Shown in pieces: positions 9,601 through 18,326 of a stretch of 64,000 nucleotides of DNA (positions within the stretch are counted from its first letter, which is position 1; every line of letters begins with the position of its first letter). A program made the position numbers and the translations under genes. The notes under the pieces were generated by a model. That model did not search any database. It was given only the letters and a program-made list of their open reading frames with translations, and was not told the origin of the DNA. Origin of the DNA: Chelatococcus composti (GTDB taxonomy: Bacteria > Pseudomonadota > Alphaproteobacteria > Rhizobiales > Beijerinckiaceae); contig NZ_JACHEH010000003.1 of the NCBI RefSeq assembly GCF_014201415.1, forward strand, positions 62,001 to 126,000, in the 5' to 3' direction.

Positions 9601-9780
9601 TCGACCGCCATCGTCTTCGGCCTCGGCTTCGCGACGATCCTGACGCTCATTGTCACGCCGGCTGCGCTGATGGCGATCGCCAACTTCTCCGCCTGGCGTG
9701 ACGAGCGCCGCGCCCGCCGCCGCGAGCGCAAGGCTGGCGCAAGCGGTACCCCTGCTGCCGGCGCGACGCCGGCAGAGTAG
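6640..9780 (+). CDS. RND efflux transporter permease subunit (HAE1-like)
   Basis: 1046-residue proton-driven pump with the RND layout: TM1 at the N-terminus, a large periplasmic loop, TM2-6, a second loop and TM8-12. TM4 carries the paired proton-relay acids in GMLVDDAIIVSEFAERRM, and GMTGIGIIANAGVIVNNNIVLID-like sequence marks TM10. The open frame reaches back to 6577, but the family N-terminus MANPVDYAISHARLTLA starts at 6640. It lies 109 bases after the adaptor gene in the same operon. Substrate class (drug, solvent or fatty acid) cannot be read; the sequence is not of the heavy-metal CusA type. Confidence 0.93.
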   Translation: MANPVDYAISHARLTLATLAFLLIAGFSAYLSIPKEAEPDVKVPIIYVSVTQRGISPQDAERLILRPLETQLKSVSHIKEMRAAAFEGGGYVLVEFEAGFDSNAALADVRAKVDDAKSDLPREADEPKVQEVNLSLFPVLVVALGGNVPERTLLQLARQAETAIEQVPGVLSADLRGARDEVVEIIAEPMLMKSYGISLDTLVQSFSAGNSLVAAGAIESASGRFAVKVPSLIERPEDVLKIPVAATPSAVVTLGDVAEVRPTFKDPTSITRINGKPAMTLEIVKRTGANLIETVDAVKKTVLDLQKTWPETVEVTFTQDKSKDIRSMLHELQNSVITAVLLVVVIMLFSLGGRASIFIGIAIPASFLTGILGLQLAGLTVNIVVLFSLILAVGMLVDDAIIVSEFAERRMAEGMPAKAAYSMAAKRMAGPVIAATATRIAAFSPLMFWPGVVGEFMKYLPLTLIATLSASLAVALFFTPTLGALMGRATEVKDERAADRGFYMRTVRLALRHPLATLGLAVLLLIGVIQAYARYGNGVEFFPEVEPDYALVQVRARGNLSIAEKDALVRQVEQTLLDMEELETVYARAGEGQRGSNEVTEDTVGTIQFEFVDWRQRRPASVIMEEIRRKTAHIPGVIIEVTKPAAGPPTGKPITLQITSLDPDKLFPTAARVAEMLRAMPDTRDVDDGLPLPGIDWRLDVNQAEAAKYGANPASVGTAVQLVTNGVKVAEYRPDHTDKSVDILVRFPENRRSIDQLDDLRMNTPSGYVPIGNFVTRVPEQKVGLINRVNGQRVVTVTANVAEGVQTAQVQQAVMEALAKENFGEGIAFKMKGEDEEREKAGAFLMKAFGAALFLIFAVLLAQFNKFTSVFLVLTAVVLSTIGVLVGLLVMGQAFGVVMTGIGIIANAGVIVNNNIVLIDTYDRLRREGWAPYDAIIETCRERARPVVLTAVTAVLGVAAIAFGVNIDFVNRDVFVGAPSTQWWVHLSTAIVFGLGFATILTLIVTPAALMAIANFSAWRDERRARRRERKAGASGTPAAGATPAE

Positions 9781-9786
9781 TCGCAG

Positions 9787-9818
9787 TGCCTCGCGGCCCT
9801 CGCGCCGCGAGGCATTTT
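9787..9818 (+). terminator. terminator after the RND operon
   Basis: A 10-bp perfect stem (TGCCTCGCGG at 9787-9796, complement at 9805-9814) followed by TTTT closes the efflux operon. The rest of the 312-base gap to the next gene (9819-10092) shows no credible gene; only a purine-rich ribosome binding site directly before 10093 stands out. Confidence 0.75.
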
Positions 9819-10092
9819 CAGGCCCCGTCATCGCGGGTCTTGGCGAGCCCGCCCGCGTCGGTAACGATATCCTCTCGATCCGAGCGTCCCGCGTGCGTTC
9901 GGAAGGTCGGGCGCACGGCATGGAAGGCATCGGCCGGTCGCCGTTGACGACCTGTCGCGGCGAGGGCGCGCGAGTCGGGGCCGGGCGATTTGTCATCGTT
10001 CGGCGCAAGGGCCATCTGGCAATCGTCGCCGGCTCTTCCTACCTGCCGGGAAGAGAGGGCGGCGAGCAGCGCCCGCAACAGGGAGAGAGGGG

Positions 10093-10881
10093 ATGTTCGA
10101 CGCCAAGAAGCTTCTCGATGCGCTGGTCGGTTCGGCTGCTGCTGGCAGCCATGGCAAGCCGGCCGATGCCGGCCTCGGAAACATGCTGAACGACGTGCTC
10201 GGGCAGTTCACCGGCGGGGCGGGCGCTGGCGGCAACATCGCGGAAAAGGCGATGGGCTATCTCAACACCCCGCAGGGCAACATGGCGACGAGCGCCGTCA
10301 TCGGCGGGCTTGCGGGGCTGCTCATGGGCTCGAAATCCGGCCGCAAGCTGGCCGGCTCGGCCGCGAAGCTCGGCGGCCTTGCGCTGATCGGCGGCCTCGC
10401 CTACACCGCCTATCGCAACTGGAAGGCCGGGCAGCAGCCGGCCGCATCCGCTGCCACGCAGGCCGATGGCGGGACGCCGATGCTGGCGCCGCCCTCGCAG
10501 TCGCCCTTCAGCGCGGATTCGGCGTCCCAGGACACGGCGCTGGTGCTGCTGAGGGCGATGATCGCCGCCGCCGCTGCGGACGGGCACATCGACACCCAGG
10601 AGCGCGGCCGCATCATCGGCGGGCTGAAGCAGGCCGGCTTCGACATCGAGGCAACGCAGTTCCTCGACAGCGAGTTCGCCAATCCTGCCTCGATCACGAC
10701 GCTTGCCTCCGCCGCCCGCACGCCGGAGCTGGCGAGCGAGATCTACACGGCCGCGCGCCTCGCCATCGAGCCGGACACCCCGGAGGAGAAGGCCTTTCTC
10801 GCCCAGCTCGGGGATGCGCTCGGTCTCGACAGGGCGCTCATCGCCCACATCGACGCGGCGGCGACGGCGGCCAAGGCCTGA
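10093..10881 (+). CDS. DUF533 / TerB-like domain protein (YebE type)
   Basis: 262-residue protein. The N-terminal part has Gly/Ala-rich stretches (about 45-110) including a likely membrane-inserting segment, SAVIGGLAGLLMGSKSGRKLAG, then GGLAYTAYRNWKAG. A Pro/Ala linker leads to an acidic alpha-helical TerB-like domain (about 150-262) with LVLLRAMIAAAAADGHIDTQE and FLAQLGDALGLDRALIAHID. This is the layout of the DUF533 family, inner-membrane proteins of unknown role often linked to envelope stress. GGGAGAGAGGGG lies immediately before the ATG. It is apparently a single-gene unit. Confidence 0.88.
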   Translation: MFDAKKLLDALVGSAAAGSHGKPADAGLGNMLNDVLGQFTGGAGAGGNIAEKAMGYLNTPQGNMATSAVIGGLAGLLMGSKSGRKLAGSAAKLGGLALIGGLAYTAYRNWKAGQQPAASAATQADGGTPMLAPPSQSPFSADSASQDTALVLLRAMIAAAAADGHIDTQERGRIIGGLKQAGFDIEATQFLDSEFANPASITTLASAARTPELASEIYTAARLAIEPDTPEEKAFLAQLGDALGLDRALIAHIDAAATAAKA

Positions 10882-10956
10882 GGGCAGGCCACCCCGGACG
10901 CGCCGCGCCGCGCCTTGCGGATGCGGCCGTCCGGGGCAGGCAGGCTGCTGCCGCGC

Positions 10957-12138
10957 CTAGGCCGCCTTGTGCGAGGCGAGGAAGTCGCCCATGCGCTCCA
11001 GCGCCTTCAGGATGTTCTCCGTGGAGTTGGCGTAGGAGAGGCGGATGAAACCCTCGCCGTGGACGCCGAAGTCCGGCCCGCCGATGACGGCGACGCCCGC
11101 CTCCTCGAGAAGGGCGGAGGCGAGCGCCTTGGCCTTCCAGCCCGTGCGCGAGATGTTCGGGAAGGCGTAGAAGGCGCCCTTGGGCGTGGCGCAGGAGACG
11201 CCGGGCAGCTTGTTGAGCCCCTCTACGACGACTTTCCGCCGTCGGTCGAACTCGGCCACCATCTCGCGCACGCAGTCCTGCGGGCCGGTGAGGGCGGCGA
11301 GACCGGCCCATTGGGCGGCGGCGTTGACGCAGGAATAGGAGTTGACGGCCAGCTTGCGCGCCGCCTCGTAGAAGGGCTTCGGCCAGACCGAGTAGCCCAT
11401 GCGCCAGCCGGTCATGGCGTAGGTCTTCGACCAGCCGTCGAGCAAGATCAGCCGGTCGCGGATCTGCGGATAGGCGAGCAGCGATACGTGCTCCTCGCCG
11501 TCGTAGGTCATCTGGCCGTAGATCTCGTCCGACAGCACGGCCACGTGCGGATGGGCGGCAAGCCCCGCCACGAGCTTCTCGACCTTCGCCCTGGGCGTGA
11601 CGCCGCCGGTGGGGTTGGCAGGGGAGTTGAGGATGACGAGCCGCGTGCGCGGCGTGATCAGCGACAGGGTCTCCTCGGCAGAGAAGGCAAAGCCGTTCTC
11701 CTCGCGGATCGGCACCGGCACGGGCTTGGCACCGGTGAACTCGATCATCGACCGGTAGATAGGGAAGCCCGGGTCGGGATAGAGGATCTCGGCCCCCGGC
11801 TCGCCGAACATGAGGATCGCCATGAACATGGTGACCTTGCCGCCGGGCACGATCAGCACCTCTTCCGGCGAGACCGATACGCCAAGGCGCCGGTGGATGT
11901 CGGCAGCAACGCCCTCGCGCAGCGGCAGGATGCCGGTGGCCGGGGTGTAGCCGTGGTGCCCGTCGCGCAGGGCCTTCACCGCCGCCTCGACGATGTGGGG
12001 CGGTGTCGGGAAGTCCGGCTGGCCGATGCCGAGGTTGATGATGTCGCGCCCCTCGGCGGCGAGCGCCGTGGCGCGCGCCAGCACGGCGAAGGCATTCTCC
12101 TCTCCGATGCGCCCGAAGGCGTCGACGATCCTGGGCAT
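10957..12138 (-). CDS. pyridoxal-phosphate aminotransferase (class I/II)
   Basis: 393-residue fold-type I aminotransferase. The N-terminal motif INLGIGQPDFPTPPHI, substrate and cofactor residues in NSPANPTGGV (about 171-180), Asp204 in LSDEIYGQ and the Schiff-base Lys238 in GWSKTYAMTGWRMGY are all present. The start at 12138 has CAGGGAGTG just upstream and matches the family N-terminus; the open frame extends further 5' without similarity. Relatives act on aspartate, aromatic or branched amino acids, so substrate is undecided. The gene stands alone, 75 bases from the DUF533 gene in convergent orientation. Confidence 0.9.
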   Translation of the reverse strand: MPRIVDAFGRIGEENAFAVLARATALAAEGRDIINLGIGQPDFPTPPHIVEAAVKALRDGHHGYTPATGILPLREGVAADIHRRLGVSVSPEEVLIVPGGKVTMFMAILMFGEPGAEILYPDPGFPIYRSMIEFTGAKPVPVPIREENGFAFSAEETLSLITPRTRLVILNSPANPTGGVTPRAKVEKLVAGLAAHPHVAVLSDEIYGQMTYDGEEHVSLLAYPQIRDRLILLDGWSKTYAMTGWRMGYSVWPKPFYEAARKLAVNSYSCVNAAAQWAGLAALTGPQDCVREMVAEFDRRRKVVVEGLNKLPGVSCATPKGAFYAFPNISRTGWKAKALASALLEEAGVAVIGGPDFGVHGEGFIRLSYANSTENILKALERMGDFLASHKAA

Positions 12139-12179
12139 TCTCACTCCCTGCCTGTTCAGTTGGCGTCCTGGTTGGTCTT

Positions 12180-12431
12180 TCATCTGCCAAGGGCACAGTC
12201 GCGGTTGGCGCCGGCGCCCGGGGCGTTCTCGAAGGTGCATCTGAGCTCCGGCTGCGGTCCGCAGACCCTGGCGAGGTCGCGGAAGCCGACGCAGCGGCCG
12301 TCCGGGCCGCGATAGCCGGGGCCGCCCTTGCAGCCGCAGCCGCGGCACGGCGGCCGCTCTGGGCAGGCCGCGAGCGCCTGTCCCGCGAACGCGAGCGCGC
12401 CGGTGGCCACCGCTGCCGCAAGGAGCTTCAT
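12180..12431 (-). CDS. small secreted cysteine-rich protein
   Basis: 83-residue protein beginning MKLLAAAVATGALAFAGQ, a clear Sec signal with a cut near ALA-ACP (about 20-21). The mature part of roughly 62 residues has eight cysteines in a compact pattern: CPERPPCRGCGCKGGPGYRG, then DGRCVGF, VCG, RCTF and DCALG. Four disulfides or a metal site are possible. I recognise this type as a conserved hypothetical of rhizobial genomes but know no function. It lies 41 bases upstream of the aminotransferase on the same strand. The start at 12431 is chosen because it gives the signal peptide. Confidence 0.7.
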   Translation of the reverse strand: MKLLAAAVATGALAFAGQALAACPERPPCRGCGCKGGPGYRGPDGRCVGFRDLARVCGPQPELRCTFENAPGAGANRDCALGR

Positions 12432-12576
12432 GACTGGGGCGCCCGCCCCCCGTGATCGCTTGCCAAGCCTCCATTCCCCGTCCGCTGCCAGTGTGAGACA
12501 ACGGAGCCCTGCCTCCAATGCATCGGTCCGGCGATTGATTTTCCGCTGCATTTAGGGCGATGCTGGCAGGGAAATC

Positions 12577-12593
12577 AAACGGCTAAATCGTTT
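12577..12593. promoter_or_regulatory. putative operator upstream of the IlvD-type dehydratase gene
   Basis: AAACG-N7-CGTTT inverted repeat 45 bases before the dehydratase start, inside an AT-rich stretch in otherwise GC-rich DNA. The 8-mer AATCGTTT (12586-12593) recurs, on the other strand, in the palindrome at 19419-19434. A LacI regulator lies in the same region, so both may be its sites; this is inference from the shared half-site only. Confidence 0.35.
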
Positions 12594-12638
12594 TATAGTG
12601 CCTTTTCAAAAGGGCCGGGAACGGGGAAGGACAACGCC

Positions 12639-14441
12639 ATGTCTGCGCAAACCCGAGACAAGTCAAAGCTGCGGTCGCGCCTCTGGTTCGACAATCCCGA
12701 CAATCCGGGCATGACCGCGCTCTATCTCGAGCGTTACCTCAACTATGGCCTGACGCGGGAGGAGCTGCAGTCCGGCAAGCCGATCATCGGCATCGCCCAG
12801 ACAGGCTCGGACCTTTCGCCCTGCAACCGCCACCATCTGGAGCTGGCGCAGCGCGTGCGCGAGGGCATCCGGGCTGCCGGTGGCGTGGCCATGGAATTCC
12901 CGGTCCATCCCATCCAGGAGACGGGCAAGCGCCCGACAGCCTCGCTCGACCGCAACCTCGCCTATCTCGGCCTCGTGGAGGTGCTCTACGGCTATCCGCT
13001 CGACGGCGTGGTGCTGACCACGGGTTGCGACAAGACGACCCCGGCCTGCCTCATGGCTGCGGCGACCGTCAACATCCCTGCCATCGTGCTCTCGGGCGGG
13101 CCGATGCTCAACGGCTGGTTCCGCGGCGAGCGCACGGGCTCCGGCACCATCGTGTGGAAGGCACGCGAGCTATTGGCCGAGGGCAAGATCGACTATGAGA
13201 AGTTCATCGAACTCGTCTCGTCGTCGGCGCCGTCGGTCGGCCATTGCAACACCATGGGCACGGCCTCGACCATGAACTCGCTTGCCGAGGCGCTTGGCAT
13301 GAGCCTGCCCGGCTGCGCCGCCATTCCCGCCCCCTACCGCGAGCGCGGGCAGATCGCCTACGAGACCGGCAAGCGCATCGTGGAGATGGTGTGGGAGGAC
13401 CTGAAGCCGTCTGACATTCTGACGCGCGAGGCCTTCGAGAACGCCATCGTGGTCAATTCGGCCATTGGCGGCTCGACCAATGCGCCCATCCACATCAACG
13501 CCATTGCCCGGCACATCGGCGTGCCGCTGACGGTGGAGGACTGGGAGCGGGTGGGGCACAAGGTGCCGCTGCTCGTCAACCTGCAGCCGGCCGGCAAGTA
13601 TCTCGGCGAGGAATATCACCGCGCCGGCGGCGTGCCGGCAGTGATCAACGAGCTGATGAAGCACGGGCTCATCCACGAGAACGCGCTGACCGTCAACGGC
13701 AAGACCATCGGCGAGAACTGCCGCGGCCGGGAGGCCGAGGATCGCGACGTGATCCGCACCTTCGACAATGCCCTGATGCAGGATGCCGGCTTCATCGTGC
13801 TCAAGGGCAACCTGTTCGATTCGGCGATCATGAAGACGAGCGTGATCTCCAAGGAGTTCCGCGACCGCTACCTCTCGAACCCCGACGATCCCGACGCCTT
13901 CGAGGGGAGGGCGATCGTCTTCGACGGCCCGGAGGACTACCACAAGCGCATCGACGACCCGGCGCTCGGCATCGACGAGCACTGCATCCTCTTCATGCGC
14001 GGGGCCGGGCCCATCGGCTATCCGGGGGCGGCCGAGGTCGTGAACATGCAGGCGCCCGACTACCTGCTGAAGAAGGGCATCACCTCGCTGCCCTGCGTCG
14101 GCGACGGGCGCCAGTCCGGCACGTCGGGCTCGCCGTCCATCCTCAATGCCTCACCCGAGGCGGCGGCTGGCGGCGGCCTGGCCCTGGTCAGGACCGGCGA
14201 TCGGGTGCGTATCGACCTGCGCAAGGGCAGGGCCGACATTCTCATCTCCGACGAGGAGCTGGCCGCCCGTCGGGCAGAGCTGGAGAAGAACGGCGGCTAT
14301 CCCTATCCGCCCAGCCAGACGCCGTGGCAGGAGATCCAGCGTTCGATGGTGGACCAGCTCTCGGAGGGCATGGTGCTCAAGCCGGCGGTGAAATATCAGA
14401 AGGTTTCGCAAACCTTCGGGGTGCCGCGCGACAACCACTGA
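12639..14441 (+). CDS. IlvD/Edd family sugar-acid dehydratase
   Basis: 600-residue Fe-S dehydratase, the normal length for the dihydroxy-acid/aldonate dehydratase family. The probable cluster ligands are Cys62 (SPCNRHH), Cys130 ([11 protein letters not shown]) and Cys203 (GHCNTMG), the pattern of [2Fe-2S] L-arabinonate/D-xylonate dehydratases; Lys132 follows the second Cys. The N-terminus [20 protein letters not shown] also resembles the aldonate group rather than biosynthetic IlvD. It would convert an aldonate to its 2-keto-3-deoxy acid. It heads a run of catabolic genes on the plus strand up to 18320, with a possible operator just upstream. Confidence 0.88.
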   Translation: MSAQTRDKSKLRSRLWFDNPDNPGMTALYLERYLNYGLTREELQSGKPIIGIAQTGSDLSPCNRHHLELAQRVREGIRAAGGVAMEFPVHPIQETGKRPTASLDRNLAYLGLVEVLYGYPLDGVVLTTGCDKTTPACLMAAATVNIPAIVLSGGPMLNGWFRGERTGSGTIVWKARELLAEGKIDYEKFIELVSSSAPSVGHCNTMGTASTMNSLAEALGMSLPGCAAIPAPYRERGQIAYETGKRIVEMVWEDLKPSDILTREAFENAIVVNSAIGGSTNAPIHINAIARHIGVPLTVEDWERVGHKVPLLVNLQPAGKYLGEEYHRAGGVPAVINELMKHGLIHENALTVNGKTIGENCRGREAEDRDVIRTFDNALMQDAGFIVLKGNLFDSAIMKTSVISKEFRDRYLSNPDDPDAFEGRAIVFDGPEDYHKRIDDPALGIDEHCILFMRGAGPIGYPGAAEVVNMQAPDYLLKKGITSLPCVGDGRQSGTSGSPSILNASPEAAAGGGLALVRTGDRVRIDLRKGRADILISDEELAARRAELEKNGGYPYPPSQTPWQEIQRSMVDQLSEGMVLKPAVKYQKVSQTFGVPRDNH

Positions 14442-14482
14442 CGTTGTTCTCACCCGGCTCGCCCTTCCTGAAGGAGAGAGCA

Positions 14483-15343
14483 GTGAGCTCCATCCACGAC
14501 CGCCGTCACATCTTCCGCCGGCTGCACGAGGCCGGCGGCGCCTTCATCATGCCGAATCCGTGGGATGTGGGCACCGCCCGCTTCCTGCAGAGCCTCGGCT
14601 TCAAGGCGCTGGCCACGACGAGTGCCGGCGTCGCCTTCTCGCAGGGCTTCCCGGATACCGACTGGGCCGTTCCGCGTGATCTGATGCTGGCGCATATCCG
14701 TGAGATCGTTCAGGCTGTCGACGTGCCGGTGAATGCCGACTTCGAGTCGGGCTATGCCCATGAGCCCGGCGATCTCGCCAAGAACGTGCGGCTGTGCGTG
14801 GAGACAGGTGTCGCCGGTCTCTCCATAGAGGATGCGACGGGCGAGCGGTCCCGCCCGCTTTACGAGCTGTCCCTGGCCAAGGAGCGGATCGCGGCGGCAC
14901 GGGCGGCCATCGACGAGGCCGGCAAGGGCGTCGTGCTGACGGCCAGGGCTGAGTGCTGGCTCGTCGGCCATGAGGCGCCGCTCGACGAGGCCATCCGCCG
15001 GCTTGTTGCCTATTCCGAGGCCGGGGCCGACTGCCTCTATGCTCCCGGCTGCCGGACGCCGGAGGAGATCCGCGCCATCGTCGAGGCTGTCGCGCCCAAG
15101 CCCGTCAACGTGCTCATCCCCGCGGGCACGACGATGGGGCTTGACGATTTCGCGGCGCTTGGCGTTAAGCGGCTGAGCGGCGGCTCGGCCCTGTGCCGTG
15201 TCGCGTGGCAGGCCTTCATGCAGGCTGCGCGCCAGGTCGCGACGACGGGGCGCTTCGACGCGCTCGCGCCGGCGGTGCCCTTCGACGAGATCAACGGCTT
15301 CTTCCGCGACGATCTTGCCCGTGGCAGGAGGCCGAGGCGATGA
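14483..15343 (+). CDS. isocitrate lyase/PEP mutase superfamily enzyme
   Basis: 286-residue TIM-barrel enzyme beginning with GTG at 14483, which has AAGGAGAGAG nine bases upstream; the open frame continues 5' without similarity. Conserved segments are MPNPWDVGTAR, ATTSAGVA, VNADFESGY (metal-binding acids), GLSIEDATG and LTARAECWL. The KKCGH catalytic cysteine motif of true isocitrate lyases is absent, which points to the oxaloacetate decarboxylase / carboxyphosphonoenolpyruvate-type branch. In this operon it may decarboxylate or cleave a keto-acid intermediate. Its stop overlaps the start of the GNAT gene (ATGA). Confidence 0.85.
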   Translation: MSSIHDRRHIFRRLHEAGGAFIMPNPWDVGTARFLQSLGFKALATTSAGVAFSQGFPDTDWAVPRDLMLAHIREIVQAVDVPVNADFESGYAHEPGDLAKNVRLCVETGVAGLSIEDATGERSRPLYELSLAKERIAAARAAIDEAGKGVVLTARAECWLVGHEAPLDEAIRRLVAYSEAGADCLYAPGCRTPEEIRAIVEAVAPKPVNVLIPAGTTMGLDDFAALGVKRLSGGSALCRVAWQAFMQAARQVATTGRFDALAPAVPFDEINGFFRDDLARGRRPRR

Positions 15344-16503
15344 ATGCACCCGTCGTTGGCCCGGCGCGCGGCCTGCCGGTGCGCCGCGAGCACGTGGGGC
15401 AGACGGTGGTTGTCGCGCCTCTCGACGCCAGGCGCCATGCTGGAGACCTCTGGGCAGCCTTCGCCGGCCACGACAGCCTGTGGGACTATATGTCCTACGG
15501 TCCCTTCGCGGACGAGAAGGCCTTTGCCCTGTGGCTCGGGGGGCGGGAGGAGCTGAGCGACCCGTTCTACTTCACCGTGATCGACCGGGGCACGGGCCGG
15601 GCCGTCGGCCTCGTGACGCTGATGGAGGTCCGTCCCGCCCATGGGGTCGTCGAGGTGGGGCACATCGTCTTCTCGCCGGCGCTGCAACGCACCCGCGCGG
15701 CAACCGAGGCGATCTTCCTCCTCGGGCGTCACGTCTTCGAGGATCTCGGCTACCGCCGCTTCGAGTGGAAGTGCAATGCCCTCAACGCCGCTTCCCGGCG
15801 GGCGGCGCTGCGCTTCGGCTTCAGCTTCGAGGGGGTCTTCCGCCAGCACATGATCGTCAAGGGCAGGAACCGGGACACGGCCTGGTTCTCCATGCTCGAC
15901 AGTGAATGGCCGGTGCGCAAGCGCGCCTTCGAGGCCTGGCTCGCACCGGAGAACTTCGACGCCGGGGGGCGCCAGCGCGTGAGCCTCTCCGCCTACAACG
16001 CACTCACGCTGCCCTCGGGCCTGCGCCGCGCGAGCCTTGCGGACCGCGCCGCGCTCGAGGCGCTGCAGGCCGCTTCCTACGCGCGCAACCGTGAGATCCT
16101 CGGGGTCGAGCCCATCCCGCTCCTGTGGGACTACGGCACTGTGCTCGCGACCAACGAGGTCTGGCTGCTCGAGGAGGAAGGCCGGCTCGACGGTGCGCTC
16201 ATCCTGGAGCCACGGCAGGATGATCTGCTCATCGAGAGCATCGCTGTCGCCCCCCATGCGCAGGGGCGCGGCATCGGCAACCGCCTGCTCGAGGCAGCGC
16301 TGGCCCGCGCGGCGGCGCTGAAGCGGCCTGTCGCCCGGCTCTACACGGGCGCGCCGCTCAAGCGGAACATCGCCTGGTACGGCCGCAAGGGCTTCGCGAT
16401 CGAGCGCGAGGACGTGCGGCCCGACCGGACGGTCATCCACATGGCAAGATCGATCACCGCCCCGGTCGAAGGGGCGGCTTCCACGACCACAACAAGCATC
16501 TGA
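15340..16503 (+). CDS. tandem GNAT N-acetyltransferase (two fused domains)
   Basis: 387 residues, about twice a normal GNAT. The first domain (about 1-205) is RimJ/RimL-like: VGHIVFSPALQRTRAATEA with the acetyl-CoA loop, then FEWKCNALNAASRRAALRFG and FRQHMIVKGRNRDTAWFSM. The second (about 225-375) has its own acetyl-CoA motif VAPHAQGRGIGNRLLEAALA and ends WYGRKGFAIEREDV. The start overlaps the previous stop by ATGA, so it is translationally coupled to the catabolic operon. Substrates are unknown; detoxifying acylation of an intermediate or an unrelated role are both possible. Confidence 0.85.
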   Translation: MNAPVVGPARGLPVRREHVGQTVVVAPLDARRHAGDLWAAFAGHDSLWDYMSYGPFADEKAFALWLGGREELSDPFYFTVIDRGTGRAVGLVTLMEVRPAHGVVEVGHIVFSPALQRTRAATEAIFLLGRHVFEDLGYRRFEWKCNALNAASRRAALRFGFSFEGVFRQHMIVKGRNRDTAWFSMLDSEWPVRKRAFEAWLAPENFDAGGRQRVSLSAYNALTLPSGLRRASLADRAALEALQAASYARNREILGVEPIPLLWDYGTVLATNEVWLLEEEGRLDGALILEPRQDDLLIESIAVAPHAQGRGIGNRLLEAALARAAALKRPVARLYTGAPLKRNIAWYGRKGFAIEREDVRPDRTVIHMARSITAPVEGAASTTTTSI

Positions 16504-16513
16504 GGAGGCGACT

Positions 16514-17260
16514 ATGGCCGGAAGGCTAGAGGGCAAGCGCGCGCTGGTGACGGCGGCGGGACAGGGAATTGGCCGCGCGATTGCCGAGGCGTTCGTGCGT
16601 GAAGGGGCGTCGGTGGTGGCGACCGATCTTTATACAGAGAAGCTGCAGGGGCTGAAGGGCGCGGAGATCCGCCAGCTCGACGTGCGCTCCACCCCGGCGG
16701 TCGAAGCGTTGCGCGCAGAGATCGGCGCCGTCGATGTGCTCGTCAACGCTGCCGGCTTCGTTCACCACGGCACCGTCCTCGAGTGTTCGGAAGAGGACTG
16801 GGACTTCTCCTTCGACCTCAACGTGAAGTCCATGCACCGCACCATCAAGGCCTTCCTGCCGGCCATGCTGGAGAAGGGCGCGGGCTCCATCATCAACATC
16901 GCCTCAGGCGCCTCCTCGGTGCGCGGAATCCCGCACCGTTACGTCTATGGCGCCAGCAAGGCGGCGGTCATCGGCCTCACCAAGGCCGTGGCGGCGGACT
17001 TCATCCGCAAGGGCATCCGCGCCAACGCCATCTGCCCCGGCACGGTTGAATCGCCCTCGCTCGACGAGCGCATCGCCACGCTGGCGCAAAAGACCGGCCA
17101 GGCCGTCGAGGCCGTGCGCCAGGCCTTTATCGATCGCCAGCCGATGGGGCGCCTCGGCAAGCCCGAGGAGATCGCCGCGCTTGCGGTCTACCTCGCTTCG
17201 GACGAGTCGGCCTTCACCACCGGGCAGATCCACATCGTCGACGGCGGCTTCGCGCTCTGA
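16514..17260 (+). CDS. SDR family oxidoreductase (BDH2 / 2-keto-3-deoxy-L-fuconate dehydrogenase-like)
   Basis: 248-residue classical short-chain dehydrogenase. It shows the nucleotide loop TAAGQGIGRA, NAAGFVHHG, and the Tyr145-Gly-Ala-Ser-Lys149 catalytic pair with Ser131/134. Asp38 after the second strand indicates NAD preference. The whole chain closely resembles animal BDH2 and bacterial 2-keto-3-deoxy-L-fuconate dehydrogenase (FVHHGTVL, DWDFSFDLNV, NAICPGTVESPSLDERI). Following an IlvD-type dehydratase, oxidation of a 2-keto-3-deoxy acid is the better guess. It begins ten bases after the GNAT gene. Confidence 0.9.
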   Translation: MAGRLEGKRALVTAAGQGIGRAIAEAFVREGASVVATDLYTEKLQGLKGAEIRQLDVRSTPAVEALRAEIGAVDVLVNAAGFVHHGTVLECSEEDWDFSFDLNVKSMHRTIKAFLPAMLEKGAGSIINIASGASSVRGIPHRYVYGASKAAVIGLTKAVAADFIRKGIRANAICPGTVESPSLDERIATLAQKTGQAVEAVRQAFIDRQPMGRLGKPEEIAALAVYLASDESAFTTGQIHIVDGGFAL

Positions 17261-17339
17261 ACATCCACAGGGCCGGGGCGGCGGCGCCTCCGGTGCGCGC
17301 CGTCCCAACCCTGCGGCCTTCTGAAAGGATCCAGGAAGC

Positions 17340-18320
17340 ATGCATATTCTCATCCTCGGCGCGGCCGGCATGGTCGGCCGCAAGCTCACGGAGCGCCTCG
17401 CCCGGGACGGCGCGCTCGGCGGCAAGGAGATCACGCGCGTCACGCTGCACGACATCGTGGAGCCGACCGCGCCGGCTGGCGCGCCCTTCGCGGTCAAGAC
17501 GCTGGCCTCCGACTTCTCGCAGCCGGGCGAGGCCGAGAAGCTGGTGGCGGAGCGGCCCGACGTCATCTTCCATCTCGCGGCGATCGTCTCCGGCGAGGCC
17601 GAGGCGGACTTCGAGAAGGGCTACCGCATCAACCTCGACGGCACGCGCTATCTTTTCGACGCCGTGCGGGCCATCGAGGGATACGTGCCGCGGCTCGTCT
17701 TCACGTCCTCCATCGCGGTGTTCGGCGCGCCCTTCCCCGAGGCGATCGGTGACGAGTTCTTCACAACGCCGCTGACGAGCTACGGCGCGCAGAAGGCCAT
17801 TGGCGAACTGCTGCTGGCAGACTACACGCGGCGTGGCTTCTTCGACGGCATCGGCATCCGCCTGCCGACGATCTGCGTGCGGCCAGGCAAGCCCAACAAG
17901 GCGGCGTCCGGCTTCTTCTCCAACATCATCCGCGAGCCGCTGTCCGGCATGGAGGCCATTCTGCCGGTGAGCGAGGACGTGCGCCACTGGCACGCCAGTC
18001 CGCGGTCGGCCGTCGGTTTCCTCATCCACGCCGCGACCATCGACGGCGAGGCGGTGGGGCCGCGCCGCAACATCACCATGCCCGGCCTGTCGGTGACGGT
18101 GGGCGAGCAGCTCGAGGCACTGCGCCGTGTGGCAGGCGACAAGGCGGTGGCGCTGGTGCGCCGCGAGCCCGACCCGGTCATCATGAAGATCGTGGCCGGC
18201 TGGCCGCGCAACTTCGATGCGAGGCGCGCCCTCTCCCTCGGCTTCAGGGCCGAGACGACCTTCGACGAGATCATCCGCGTCCACATCGAGGACGAGCTCG
18301 GCGGCAAGCTGGGCATCTGA
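17340..18320 (+). CDS. denD: D-erythronate dehydrogenase-like NAD-dependent epimerase/dehydratase family protein
   Basis: 326-residue extended SDR. It has the GAAGMVGRK dinucleotide motif (7-15), Ser123-Ser124, and Tyr148/Lys152 in SYGAQK. The long C-terminal segment with RLPTICVRPGKPNKAASGFFSNIIREPL is typical of the DenD group, which oxidises D-erythronate to 2-keto-D-erythronate. In known pathways DenD works with a DUF1537 kinase and an isomerase/aldolase set; none is seen here, so the substrate in this operon may differ. A perfect terminator follows seven bases after the stop, ending the operon. Confidence 0.85.
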   Translation: MHILILGAAGMVGRKLTERLARDGALGGKEITRVTLHDIVEPTAPAGAPFAVKTLASDFSQPGEAEKLVAERPDVIFHLAAIVSGEAEADFEKGYRINLDGTRYLFDAVRAIEGYVPRLVFTSSIAVFGAPFPEAIGDEFFTTPLTSYGAQKAIGELLLADYTRRGFFDGIGIRLPTICVRPGKPNKAASGFFSNIIREPLSGMEAILPVSEDVRHWHASPRSAVGFLIHAATIDGEAVGPRRNITMPGLSVTVGEQLEALRRVAGDKAVALVRREPDPVIMKIVAGWPRNFDARRALSLGFRAETTFDEIIRVHIEDELGGKLGI

Positions 18321-18326
18321 TGCGAC

